Of a stretch of DNA of 64,000 nt, positions 48,633 to 61,600 are shown one piece after another. Source of the stretch: Antedon mediterranea (Eukaryota; Echinodermata; Crinoidea; Comatulida; Antedonidae); NCBI RefSeq assembly GCF_964355755.1, contig NC_092679.1:1302001-1366000 (forward strand), written 5' to 3'. Made by a program: the position numbers and the translations under genes. The notes under the pieces were generated by a model. That model had not been told where the DNA came from. It searched no databases and saw only the letters and a list, made by a program, of their open reading frames with translations. The first letter of the stretch is position 1. Every line of letters starts with the position of its first letter.

Positions 48633-51600
48633 ATGGCAGGTTGTTCAACAAGCGAGGGAGGAGGACACAATATTACTGATAAAAATGAGAGTGATGGCGA
48701 AATTGTTTCCATGATTGATGTCTTAAATGCAGATAATGATTTGGAGGAAGAGGCTAATGCTGTCTTGGGAGACAGCGATGATAAATGTTGTACATTTCCC
48801 CAGGTCAGAAACGGTTCAAGTTAGGCCCATCATAATGATCAATCCCTTGCCATGTGGGTTCTATTTCGCAGGGAGATGTCGATCATTTCCTCATCCATTG
48901 ATTGACACATATTCGGCCTAGCGATTTGGATTGTTTCGTTATGTGTAATCTTTTCTGTTAATGATGAAACACCAAACTAACATGTTTACAATTATAGTAG
49001 TGAAAACAACAAATACATTTTCTATTATATTTACAAATCATACTACTAGGCTAGGCCTACTACTAAACTTATTAACAAATAAAATAATACTATTACTGTC
49101 TACTACTACTAGTAACTATTAGAGTACTATTCAACTACACTGTACCTATAGACTATAGTACAGACTATTATTATATACTAGTATTGTTGTTATATATTTT
49201 CAGGGCTATCTTGGTAGACAAGCATTGTATGCTTGTGAGACGTGCTGTCCTGATGGACTTTCTGAAGCGGCCATTTGCCTGGCCTGTAGCTACGAATGTC
49301 ACGAGGGACATGATCTGTACGAGTTATACACTAAAAGGTGCATTTCACAAGATATGTTGAAATAACTTATTGTGTCATAAAGAAGGCCCTGTGTACAGTA
49401 TTGCTGTTGAATAAGTTACTCACTGTTAAATTGTATTATTCTAATGTCCGTATAAATGTTTTTTTGTTTCATTTTTTTCAGACACATCAGATGTGATTGC
49501 GGCAACACCAAATTCCAGAATCTAACCTGCAAGATTTTTCCAGTGAGTAAAAAAAAAACAACAGAAAATGCCAAAATAAACCCACAGCTAACCAATCAAA
49601 TCAACTAAATCTATTACTACACAGTACTAATACCAAGTAATTAGTACCATTTTTATTTTGTCCTTTTAGAACAAATCGGAAATAAATGACGAGAACAAGT
49701 ACAATCAAAATTACAAAGGATTGTACTGCACATGTAAGCGGCCATACCCTGACCCTGATGACGAGGTAATGCAAATTAAAATTAATGTTGTTTGTGCATT
49801 GGTTACTCAACAAACCTTTTAACTTTTATAAAATTTATTTAGACCCTCATCTTTATACAATTATGATAATAAACAGTGGATTGATTGGTTGATCAGCAAA
49901 TGAATGCATGTGCCTGAAAGATGATAAAAAAAACATCTTTTGTTCTTTCTTTGTGGAAGTGGAATATATTAAAACATGAACTTGAATTTACTTTTAATAG
50001 GTAGCAGATGAAATGATTCAGTGTGTTGTATGTGAAGACTGGTATCATGGCAGAGTAAGCAAACTACTAGTATTTTCATATCTGGCACCCAAGTGTTATA
50101 TTTACTGAAGCTCAGTCTACACTATCAAGCCATACTGCGTTGAAATACGGCCATACTGCGTTGAAACACCGGTTCTCGTCAGATCACCGAAGTTAAGCAA
50201 CGTTGGGCCCGGTTGCGTTCTGGATGGGAGACCGTCTAGAAATAGTGGCGGGTGCTGTATATACTGGAGAGTGATGGTGTAATGGTAATATCGGACTAGC
50301 ATGTGATAGGCATGGGTTCGAGGTTATCTGTACCATACTAATTGCATCCTTAGGCAAGATGCTTTACTCTCATTGCCTAATCTGGTAGGCGCTGCACTGC
50401 TGGCTGCCGTGGGTCCGTGGAGGGCCTAATCCGAATTTCCTCACTGAGGACAAAATATTAATATACAAAATATTTCCTTGATCAAACTAGTTTGACAAAA
50501 AAGTGTGATGTGCTCAAATATGGTAGTAATATGATGTCATCACATTTTTTTATCACATAAGTTTGATAGTGAAGACAGAGCTTTAGGCAGCCTAGGCTCA
50601 AGAATTAGGCTTTTACTACACTGCATATTATTTGTTACACAGATGTGAATATAGACCAAATATAATTAACCTGAAAAAAATAAACATTTCTAATCCTTTC
50701 ACTCTAAAATTACATTAAAAAAATTATAAAGTTGTAAAGAACAGAGATTTGAAAATTATTTGAACACAGGACCTCCACTTGATGTTGTTGCATTTTATTT
50801 TAGCACCTTGGTATTGGACCACCTGAGTATATGGATTATCAGGAGATGATATGCACAACATGCATGGATAAGCACAGCTTCTTATGGGCTTACACCGTTG
50901 ACAGCATTGGTGAGATATTGAAAAATATTATGTAAGAATTTTCCAAATCAAAGGATTTAACGACGCCCTATTTAACGACGCCCTATTAATTGCCATGCAA
51001 TAATTTATTTTTACTTTTTAACAGAAACTAAATGCATTGAAAACCAAGAAGATACAAAACCTGTAGAAATTGAGAATAAAAATACCGTGGAAGAAGAGAA
51101 GACCGACAACGTACAAGGGGAAGAAGCACCTCCAGCTAAAAGAAGTCGGCAAACAGATTATGATACAGTTAGTTCGGCTCAAGAAGAAAAAACTGAAAAT
51201 ACTTCCAGTGCAGCCAACGAAGCCGCTAATAAAACAACCGATGAAGCAACACAAGAAGACACAAAGGATGGTTTAAAACCTGCCAATGAAAATAAATTAG
51301 AACATTCTAACGAGGAGAGTGAATTAGGCTGTATACTAGATGAATTAATGAAAAGAAGTTTGAAACCAGCGCAACATGCTACATTCTGGCCCAGCGGCTG
51401 GAGAGCAAAGTTGTGTGCATGCCTAAAATGCAAGGTAAATCAACAAGCAGCAGGAGCAAGTTTATTAAAACAAATACAAACATTTATACTGTAGGATAGC
51501 TTCTGGACACAGCAAAGTTAAATAGGAGTTGGTCATAGTCTTAACATTTATACTGTATTTACTTTTGTTCATTTCACAGAAACGTGTCCTTTTAAGACTC

Positions 51601-52538
51601 TGTCTTCACTATCAAACTAGTTTTTGACAAAAATGCGCTTAAATATGGTGGTGATATGACATCATGTCCATATATGGGCACATGACATTTTTTTGATAGT
51701 GTAGACAGAGCTTAATAGGGTGTTACAAAGGAGGTTTCTAATACTTTAATACTAAACTAAACTTTTTCTACTACAGGAGCTGTATAAATTAAACCACCTT
51801 GAATTTCTTCCCAATTTGTCTGACACTGTGTTAGCTTATGAGGAAAGAGGCAAAGCAAAGCAGACACCAGGGGTGACACAATATGACCGTGGGATCCAAG
51901 CTCTGTCACACATGCACAGAACACAGCAGATTGAGGTCATCTCTGGTAAGGCGCCTTTCACACTTGCTAAAGCTCTGTCTACACTATCAAAGTTTATGTG
52001 ATGTGCCCATATATAGACATTACGATGTCATATCACTACCATATTTGGGCACAGCACACTTGTCAAATTAGTTTGATAGTGTAGACAGACCTTTACTAAA
52101 CTTTGCATACTGCAAACCTAGAGCGCTTAACAAGTCTGTAAAATTGAAATGTTTTAGTTAATGGGAATTTGCGCTCTTGTACAGAGGTAACAGCTTAACA
52201 TCACACCTGAAGGACAAACAAACAAGTGAATTAAGATGCAATGTTTAAACATATTTTTCTTTAAAATAAATTATTTTGCAGAATATAATGATTTGCAAAG
52301 TGAACTTAAAGATTACTTGAGAAAATTTTCAGACGAAGGAAAAGTAAGTAAAGTATTTGATTGTCATTTTGAAGTAGATTTAATAGTTGTGCAATAAACA
52401 GAGGTGATGACCATGTGTTGTAATTTCAATTTCTAATTACAGGTTGTCCAAGAAGAAGACATCAAGATATTCTTTGAGGGATTGAAGACAAGGAAGCGAC
52501 AAAGATCAGACGTCGCCGTTCAAAACTTCTGTCGCTAA
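48633..52538 (+). CDS. UBR7: UBR7, putative E3 ubiquitin ligase (UBR box + PHD finger)
   Basis: Ten exons: 48633-48803, 49204-49337, 49482-49542, 49670-49765, 50001-50054, 50804-50909, 51025-51434, 51777-51945, 52282-52343 and 52443-52538. They total 453 codons (452 residues; human UBR7 is 425). The UBR-type zinc domain lies at about 52-120 (ACETCCPDG, ICLACSYECHEGHDLYELYT, RCDCGN). The PHD finger lies at about 141-198 (YCTCKRPYPDP, MIQCVVCEDWYHGRHLG, ICTTCM), with the full Cys4-His-Cys3 pattern. An acidic, Lys/Glu-rich linker follows, then the conserved C-terminal region (TFWPSGWRAKLCACLKC, DTVLAYEERGK, EYNDLQSELKDYL). UBR-box proteins bind N-degron-type ends, and UBR7 has been linked to histone H2B ubiquitination. 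The start is placed at MAGCS, matching the human N-terminus. Poly(A) signals AATAAA lie at about 52,587 and 52,622. Confidence 0.97.
50108..50585. mobile_element. MITE (CTCTGTCTACACTATC family) split by a SINE insertion
   Basis: The left end AAGCTCAGTCTACACTATCA (50,108) and the right end GTTTGATAGTGAAGACAGAGCT (ends about 50,584) belong to one MITE whose interior resumes at about 50,472 (ATCAAACTAGTTTGAC). The ~340 bp between is a SINE. ATCAA at both joins may be the target duplication. The nest lies in UBR7 intron 5. Confidence 0.8.
50129..50471 (+). mobile_element. Chimeric SINE with 5S rRNA-derived and tRNA-derived heads
   Basis: 50,149-50,259 is clearly 5S rRNA-derived: GGTTCTCGTCAGATCACCGA, AGTTAAGCAACGTTGGGCCC, GGATGGGAGACCG and GGGTGCTGTA are in the right order. 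Its first ~21 bases are duplicated in tandem (50,129 and 50,150). A tRNA-like part follows at about 50,265-50,335, with an A-box-like TGGTGTAATGG and a B box GGTTCGAGGTT. Then comes a core (CCTTAGGCAAGATGCTTTAC) and a LINE-like tail (CGAATTTCCTCACTGAGGAC). A 5S-plus-tRNA double head is the layout described for AmnSINE1/DeuSINE elements. It is not a functional 5S gene. Confidence 0.85.
51594..51714. mobile_element. MITE (CTCTGTCTACACTATC family) in UBR7 intron 7
   Basis: Inverted ends AGACTCTGTCTTCACTATCA and TTGATAGTGTAGACAGAGCT enclose ~120 bp with ATATGACATCATGTCC and CATATATGGGCACATGAC. It is a slightly shorter member of the family, with two mismatches in the left end. Confidence 0.85.
51969..52095. 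mobile_element. MITE (CTCTGTCTACACTATC family) in UBR7 intron 8
   Basis: Inverted ends AAAGCTCTGTCTACACTATC and GATAGTGTAGACAGACCTTT. It starts only ~20 bp after the exon 8 donor (GT at 51,946-51,947), so this intron is largely MITE. Confidence 0.9.
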
Positions 52539-55500
52539 TTCAAATAATGATAGTTCTTAATTGAACATAATTGCACAAAAGCGCCACAATAAATGATTTG
52601 TAAAATATAAATATGCATTTCAATAAACTATTCAAAATGGTGCTAAAAAAGTAGAGTGAGTATTTATTTAGTTGCGTAAACGTTCGTGTCAATTAGTATT
52701 TTCTATTGACACAGTCCGATAATAATAAGTGGCCCTCCAGTGCTGGAGGCCTCTGGGTTTTTCGCAATTTTCGACATATTTTAATGCCCGTTTTTCTGCT
52801 GGGAGCCCTGGGTTTAGCCAGTGAGTGCTCATAGCCGTTACGCCACCGAGCTGTTGCAGTATTCAAATACTGTACAAAGCAGATTCTCCAGCACCCATTG
52901 CAGTCATGTGATATATCGTCATGATTACCAATTAAAAATATAACGAACAATTAATCCATAATCTGGCAGTAATGCAGCTACAAAAGTAGTACAGGTGACA
53001 AATATAGTATTTTCCGGTAACCTCATGTTTCTTGGATCGGTACATTGTTTTTTGGCCCGGTAGGAGGCCTAACAAATGCTTTAAGGCCGGTGGTGGTGTC
53101 CTCACCAACCTTTATCAGCATAATTACATCCTTTGAATGGCAGGCCTAACTACCCTTTGTTTAAACTATTTTAATTGCATGAAGTAGAACAATTTAATAC
53201 ACTTTTATAGATATTTAAGCTTTTTTTATTACTTTGAAAGTCACACTATTAGTTATTAAATATAAATTATGATTTAAAAAGCTAATAAAGTATTAATTCA
53301 TTAAGCTGCTATCGCAATCCCACCACAACTTTAGAAAGTTTACAAAAAATATGAGAAAAGATATGAGCAATAAACTTAACATTGCAAATAAAAAATTATT
53401 ATTATGAAAATGTTCCTTTAAAATCTGCATTAAAAAAAAAATTATTATGGGTTGGGCAGCGGAAGTTCACACCCGGCCTACAAGTATGTGAACTCCATCC
53501 TCTCAATATATGATGATTCAAATTATACTTGGATCACTTGTTATGGCGTATACAACACCTTAATAAAATGTGTACCGCCAAACCAAAACCAGGCGTTTGT
53601 CGGCAGCAAGGGATTTCTGTAAAATGCTTCTGAATGTGTAAAACCTATATCTTGACCATTTTTAGTTTTTTAAATAATCTTACAGAAAATTTACCGTAGA
53701 TTCCAAAAATCTATGTATTTTAAAGAAATTATAAGTATAAATCAATGAAAATAACATTTTAATGAGACCCCCTGTTTCGTCTTTGGTGAAAAAATCAAGT
53801 TCTATTCTGTAATTTGTGTCTATTTCTAACCAATTTTTACCTCTTTGATTATGAGAAGACCCCTTAATGTGTGGTATTTTTAGAAAGCTCGTGAAAAAAT
53901 CTTTCCAAAGATAAAGGTTGTAGGTCATGTAAAATAATAGTATAGCCAATCAAACACATTCTTTAATAACCTTTTGGTATAAGCAAACCAGTCTTGTTGC
54001 TACGGAATCCTGAAACAGGCAATTTGATTGGCTAACAGAGTGGCTCAAGTCATTGAAGCGTTAAATATGCCTTTAACAGCTATTCAAAGTACACTGAGGA
54101 AGCGGTAAGGTTTTAACAAAACATTCTTACTGTAAAAAACATTCAATATTAATTTATACTTGCTATTTATGCATCCTAGATAATAATAAAACAACATAGA
54201 ATAGTTTAATGATTTATATAATATGAAAAGTAGAAATATTGGCTTCGCTAGCGAATCATAAACAACAAGAGGTTAGAAAGTACGAAATGACTTTCTAGCG
54301 CGACACACTCAGTTTGGTGAACACAGAAACACTTTTGATCAAAATATTAGGCCTAGCCTAGGCATAAGATAAGAGATGAACTGTATGCCAGCTTAGTACT
54401 TCAAGTTAGCCTAGTAAAACCACCTAGCATACCTTGGTCTAGGCCTAGCCCAAAAAAAAAAGATTTTTAAATGTGTTTAAAAAAGTTTAATTTAATTTTT
54501 CATTCTGTTTTCAGATCTTGATTGGTAATACTGTAATGTATACCAATAGTTTTGACAGCGGTGGTGATGCTGTTGCTACTTTCTCTTCTCAAACAACTCC
54601 AATAATGGTGATACGGTGCTTAATATAACTTTACAAAAATGACTTTGATTCTGATGATACATGACACATGTATTCTATTATGCAACGTAACCCTGAATAA
54701 AACCGTGAAATAATTGTATCGAAAAATATGTATGTATTTAAAAGACCCGGCACAAAAGATGATAATACTGTTGTAACACGCAGCCTGAAATGACCAAAAT
54801 GTTATAATTTAAAGTGTACCAATTGTAAATAAATTTAAACACATCAAACACAATCAACTGTCTGTGTATCATTAATTTTGGTTTATTTCTATGTGTTGTA
54901 TTTTTATTGTCACTTTATTAATAGTACTTATTTATAGTTATTACAAGCCTCACACATAACATAAGTTTAGTAAAAAAAAGTTTACTAACGTATGTTGTTA
55001 TTTGAAGTCTCATTTGACAATGTTAATGTTACTGGATTTCTTTGAAAATTTCAATGATTATAGAAATATGTATTAGTTACATTTGTGCTAAATTTCAAAG
55101 TCATAGGTATACTAGAAGTTAGCGTTGTCAAGGTGAACATGAGTCGCTGTCTGCCAGCACATTTAAACTTCCTGTTTGAACTATTGTTGATCTTTGAATG
55201 CATTTTTCACTGCTAAATAAAAATGAATTCTTACTTGTATTTCTTTACTTATTGTATCATAACTCTAAAAATACTTGACCAAATTGAATAATTTTTTCAG
55301 TATTTTAAAGCAAATTATGTGCTCTGTACAAATATCTTTAAAACTCAAAATGTCACATTTACGACAAATGCCTGGTTTTGATTTGGCTGTACACAAATGG
55401 TAAAATAGATTCCTAATTAATGTGCATATATAACAATTATTAACTAGTGTTCCTCCACTGTACTTTGCTAAAATTAGTTCAACGCAGAATAAGCTTCATT

Positions 55501-55620
55501 GGTTTTAATATCTGCATATCAATTTTGGATCTCTGTTTTTATTAATGTTTGTTGTCAGTTACGATTTTGAACACAAACATTCATTAGTGATATGTGCATG
55601 TGTACCTTAGTGCAGTTGAC
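52539..55620. other. Intergenic region between UBR7 and SETD3
   Basis: The 3' ends of two convergent genes flank it. 52,690-52,880 contains a palindrome CCTCCAGTGCTGGAGG and, on the minus strand, a weakly tRNA-like GGTGGCGTAACGGC, so it may be an old SINE. Around 54,000-54,115 a GTAAGGTT donor and at 54,514 a TTTTCAG acceptor could belong to a short noncoding transcript on the plus strand, with AATAAA near 54,828. No coding gene is supported. TTTATT at about 55,538 is the likely poly(A) signal of SETD3. Confidence 0.55.
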
Positions 55621-58600
55621 TTATTTAACATCATCAGTTGATTGTGTTACAGCCTCACCTCTCAATGATAGATTTTCAAGATCTAATTCTTCCCCATTTG
55701 CAACAACCTGTTTTTGCACTACATCTTGCAAGTGCTCTTCCTTATGACCAAGATCGTCTTTCGTCAGACCTAGCGGTTCTGGCAGCGAATTATCATCCAA
55801 ATTCTCTGCAATACGACTCGGGTCATCTTTAGGTTGGCCTAGCGGGTCCGGAAGCGTGCTTTCATCCAATTTCTCTACAATATCTTTATTTTTTCTGGCG
55901 TGATTGATTGCATTATGCAAAATTTGTTTTTCACGAAGTCGAAGTTGAATGGCAAGTTTTGAGAATTCTGAAATAGTGCTCTGTTCTAAGAGCTGTTCAT
56001 CTTCCTATAAAAGTAAAGGCTAAACATGTGAAGGACAAGCTGAACTTACAGTAAAGCTCTGTCTACACTATCAAACTTGTTTTACCAAAAATGTGTGATG
56101 TGCCCATATATGGTAGTGATGTGCCCAAATAAGGCAGTGATATGACATCATCATGTCCATATATATGGGCACATCACATTATTTTGTCTCATAAAGTTTG
56201 ATAGTGTAGACATTATACACCTTAGTAACAGGAATCACGACAGTGCTGCAATTCAACCTTCAACAACCAATTGGGACGCAAATTACAGGGACAGGGGTGA
56301 AGGGGAGTGCACAGCTAAAGTGCCATTATGAAGTATTTCCAGATATCTATTTTTTTACAGACTATTATTATTATATGTCAGTGTTTACTAGTTTAAAAAA
56401 AAAACCCTGAATTATATAATATGGATATAAAGAATATAAACCAAGATAACTCACCTCAATTGTTGACTTATATATTTGTAAGAGTAAACTTAGTCTGGTG
56501 TCTAAAAAGGTCCATAATTTAATTTCATTTGATTTGCTTACTGGCACTTCACTGTGCAGTAACATCTCTAGCATTTCAGGCTTCCTCTCACATTTGAAAC
56601 GGACATCTAATTCATCTAAAAAGCATAGCTTAACTTTTATTTATGCAATTCACAAATCTTTTATGAAGAAATTCTCCAAATATTACCATATTATCATTTT
56701 TGTATTGTGGAGAACTACACTTTATATGAAGACTTATATATTATACCTTCTGTCATGCAAAATATTCGCAGGAAAACAAGTAGCTGTTTGTTCAATGGAG
56801 TGTCTCCGGCTTGAACAATATATGAATCTACGCTCCTGAAAAAGTAATGAAAATGAAAAATATACACATTTTGGTAGGGGAAAGAGAAGTGGAGAATGGC
56901 AGAGAGAAGAGAATGATAAACAGCAGGAAGAAGGGGGAATGACAAACAGAGGGAAGGGAGGACAATGACAAACAGAGAGAAAGAATGGAGGAGAGAAGGG
57001 AAGAATGGCAGAGAGAAGAGAATGATAAACAGCAGGAAGAAGGGGGAATGACAAACAGAGGGAAGGGAGGACAATGACAAACAGAGAGAAGGGAAGACAA
57101 TGACAAACAGAGAGAAAGAATAGAGCAGAGAAGGGAAGAATGGAGGAGAGAAGAATGGAGGAGAGAAGTGGAGGATGGCAGAGAGAAGGGAGGATGGCAG
57201 AGAGAAGAAGAGAATGGCAGAGAGAAGGAGAGGATGACAGAGAGAAGAAGAGAATGACAGAGAGAAGGAGAGGATGACAGAGAGAAGGAGAGGATGACAG
57301 AGAGAAGGAGAGGATGACAGAGAGAAGGAGAGGATGGCAGACAGAAGGGGAGGATGGCAGAGAGAAGGGCAGAATGGGAAACTTTTGAAACTTACGATTT
57401 CAATGTAAACATAGACAATAGTTGTGTTTTCTTCTGATATAATTTATCATTTTTACTGATTCCTAGTTGAACTGTGACCCCATCGTTTTCGTTATCAGGA
57501 TAAACAAAGCCATTGTGTACCAGAAATTCCATGTTGGTTCTCTTACCATAGTAGATTAACATTTGCTCATTTGGCTGCGTGTCTCTAAGTGCAAGACTAC
57601 TGGAGCAGTTTTGTGAAAGGTCATATCCGGTTCGAATCTAAGATAAGATTTTGATTTGTTGATTAGTGGGTGCATTTGGATTAATAACCTCGATAAATTT
57701 GATTTCATAATAAATAATAATTTTGCAACATTCAATAATATGATATAGTGGCCATATTGGTTTTAAGATACTCTTTTAAAATCTTAAACAGAATCTTGGT
57801 AAAATAAGTAAATAAAATAGCAAGACATTAAAAATAAATTAAAATGTTGAATTGTCTCAATGATTTTGAAGCGAGATCATGATCGAACCACTTCTTTCCA
57901 TTTTAACCAATCAGTTGAATGCAAAACACCCCTTTCTTTAATTGGAATTGCCCATTAATAATTACTTAACCAAATGGCTTATGGGCTGCATGCATATTTC
58001 AAAAAGCAAACAAAATAAAATTCAGCATGCTCAAATATAAAGCAAAAGAAACTGAAATTAGGATTTTAACGCAAACTCAAAAACAACTAGCAAGACCATA
58101 ACTGCAAAATAAACAGTAAAAGCAAAAATTAATTATTTCAAAAGTTGTGACATATTTAACTTTGATTAGGATGATGGCAAAACTATCCAGAAAGTATTGC
58201 GTTTGAATAACAAATTATTATTAAATGTTCATAAATTGGATGCAGAGAATGTCCCTCTCATTGACACACCTTGCCGTTTGTATGGTTACACATGTCCCAA
58301 AGCGGTATCAAAGATGTACACTGGTACTTCCGATTGGTCGATGGTATCTGATTTTGCCGTGTCATCACCGTGGAAACAGCCCACCTACAGGAAGAAAATA
58401 ATGGCCATGCAATATAAAACACTGCAACAAGGATATCTGATTAACCACAAACACAGGGAAACCACATCTTGCTTGTTTACAGTATTATTATTACAAAAGT
58501 ATTGAATCACACCAAATAAGGTCATGATCTGTACCAAGAAATATGCATCACTGCACGCAAAAGTTTAATACACACAATTAGTAATGTTAATATTCAAGTG

Positions 58601-61600
58601 TATTCATGGGACAGTTATGGATTAGCCTATACCAAACCCTCAATAATGAGTGTTTAATACTGTGTGTATATGTGTGGAATTGGGTTTTGTTCGAACTTTA
58701 GTTAATATATGGCCTCCCACTCAGGCTAGCCTTTTGGAGGTTGCCACCCTCTTTTGATTTTATTTTTTAAAATACAGAATTAATTATACCAAAGTAGAAA
58801 TATTGATTCTAGGACGAAAGTAATGATTTGGTTGTTACATTTTCTTGTCATTTGTTCCTTTTTTTCAACCTTATTATTACGTTTCATTGTTGTTATATGT
58901 TTCTATCTTTTCTGTAGTTGTTATAGTTTAAAATGTCTTAATTGGGAAAGAGTGAAAATTGGGCAACAAACAAAATGTCGTCATGCCTGAACACACAAAA
59001 GCGTTTAGTACACAACTACATTTTAGCCTAATACATTCTTAAAATCAATTAGTTAGTTAGTAAGTCAAATAAAATCCACCGTAAGGATTTAACTATAAAC
59101 ATTGCATTACCTTGCTCTAGTGAAAAACATGTATTATGCCACAAGAGAGAGAGAGAGAGAGAGCACATAATTATACACTATTATTATACTTTGCCCTAAA
59201 CTGTCCCTAGTAGATATTAAACCATATGATACCTGTAACCATCATAGGTGAACATGTTCTTTAACGGAACATCTGCAGCATCAGGACTAGTCTGAAATTA
59301 TTATTAAAATAAAGAAAACAATAAAAGCAACACTTATCAGCCTCTCATAAAATACTGTATACCATAATTTTAATCATACTATACATACTATATTTTATTA
59401 TTTTTATAAATATAGGGCTCCCTTAGGAGTGCTAAACCAGGAGTCGGACTTTTCTCCCTACGTTACGCCTACAGATCCCATGTTCTACATACAGCTTTTG
59501 ACCCCGTATCAAAATGTAAGTTCTACTGTAATAAATATAGCAGAGTAGCTTTACTAATATACTTACATGAAACAACTTGTTAAAGTATGCATACTGCCTT
59601 GCAATGTTCTTGTACTGTTTTAATGATTCGCCTGTGAAATTCAACCAAGAAACAAAATAAAAACAAAAAGTCTTGCATAATGTGCGAGAACTTGATTTCA
59701 ATTATAGCGAGTGATAATGTTTTACGTCTTATCTGGCCGACTGGTCTCGCTACTTACCAGAAAGTAAGTGAAGTTGCTTATATTTATTTTATCTACCTGG
59801 ATTATCCACCAGGATTATCTACCTGGATTATCTACCATGATTATCTACCTGGATTATCCACCTGGATTATTTACCATGATTATCTACCTGGATTAACTAC
59901 CTGGATTATCTACCAGGATTATCTACCAGGATTATCTACCTGGATTATCTACCAGGATTATCTACCTGGATTATCTACCAGGATTATCTACCTGGATTAT
60001 CCACCAGGATTATCTACCAGGATTATCTACCTGGATTATCTACCAGGATAATCTACCTGGATTATCTACTAGGATTATCTACCAGGATGAATGAAAACCT
60101 ACATAAAAGCTTATGTCATAATGTGCTAGATGATCAAACAGTGTGTGTGTGTGTGAGTGACTTACTGAAAGCCTGTGAACCTTGTAGATAACTCATTTCT
60201 GCTTCATTGAAATACAAAGGAACAGAATAAGATCGTGGAAGAAAATCTGTAAAACAATCAAAATCCTACATTAATTATACAGTATCTGAATCCGACATTA
60301 ATTATACAGTATCATAATCCTACATTGACACTTTAGGGTCTGACCGATTTTAGAGGGCCCCTTGAAGTCAGTTGTACTGCTGTAGTACAGCTGTTAGAGC
60401 TACCGTACCCTTGTGAAACAAACTTGAATAAATAATGACACACTTGGGCTGGCCTACTGCATTGTTTTTAATGACTAACCCAAGTAAGGCCTCCAAAATG
60501 AATCTGGTTTGAACATCTCGCTTAAAACATGAACCGCTAACAGTACATTTGGCATGGATTTCAATATAGGATCAGTCTCTGCGAGTTTTCCAAATTCCGA
60601 TTGTCTTGCTGTCTCTACTGTGAGCATCATGGACCTTGGTATTGATAAAAATACATCATCTTCCTGAAGGAGAAAAACAACATTAGTATTAGACAAAACA
60701 AAGACAACAATAATCTGACGATAATTTTGTAAAGCACATTAATCCTATCACATAGCACATTAATCCTCTAGCCCATTAATCCTTTAGCACATTAATCCTA
60801 CAGCACATTAATCCTATGACTTACTAATCCTATAGCACATTAATCCTATAACTTATTAATCCTATAACTCAATAATCCTATAGCACATTACACATATAAC
60901 TCATTAATCCTATAGCACACTATCCTATAACTTAATAATCCTATAGCACATTTATCATAATAATAACTCATTAATCCTATAGCACATTCATCATAATAAT
61001 AACTCATTAATCCTATAGCACATTAATCCTACAGTATATCACATTAATCCTATAACTCATTAATCCTATAGCACATTAATCCTATAACTCATTAATCCTA
61101 TATAAATCCTAAAGACTTAATCAATTTACCTTAACGTCTGTCACAGCCTCAATCCCATAACCTTCTGTGTTATATTTTGCAATCTTTACTTTATTGCACA
61201 TGGCTCCATGTTCCTTCACCCACGACAAAAAGGCGTCAAGATTCTCTTCACGTTCCTCATCGACAAACAATCTATGCAGACCTAACAAATATTTTAGTTT
61301 TAATGAAGACCTTATAATTTATAATTCCTAATCAATTCAGATTTTAATTCGTTGGTTTTTATTGTTGTATCTGTTTATTTTATTTAAATGCCAAATTGGA
61401 TAAATCAACCAAAAATATTTGTCCATATAAGTTTATTTTTTTTAATCTCTTTCTTTTACCTTGTTGTTTTGTACGTATCTTCTCAACTACACTACGAATC
61501 TGTACATGTTCTTCCCATTGCTTATTTGGGTTTGCTTGTGTTGGTGTTTTACACACTGAAAAAAAAAATGTTTATTATTTATTCTGCGTTAAGAATTTCT

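Noticed and set aside
50149-50259. Functional 5S rRNA gene
   Set aside because: It has several substitutions, a duplicated start, no T-run terminator after GGGTGCTGTA and is followed by a tRNA-like SINE body.
52690-52950. Minus-strand 85-codon frame and tRNA-like segment
   Set aside because: The A-box-like part is weak and no proper B box follows, so neither a tRNA gene nor a coding gene is supported. It may be an old SINE.
56715-57106. Three overlapping minus-strand frames rich in Ser/Leu/Phe/Pro
   Set aside because: They arise from the polypyrimidine strand of the GA minisatellite in SETD3 intron 9. Several frames are open at once, as expected for low-complexity DNA.
58197-58505. Plus-strand 102-codon frame
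   Set aside because: It is the antisense shadow of SETD3 exon 8 (WDMCNH exon).
59680-60051. Plus-strand 123-codon frame with repeated YLPGLSTWII
   Set aside because: It is a 12-bp minisatellite whose period is a multiple of three, inside a SETD3 intron on the opposite strand.
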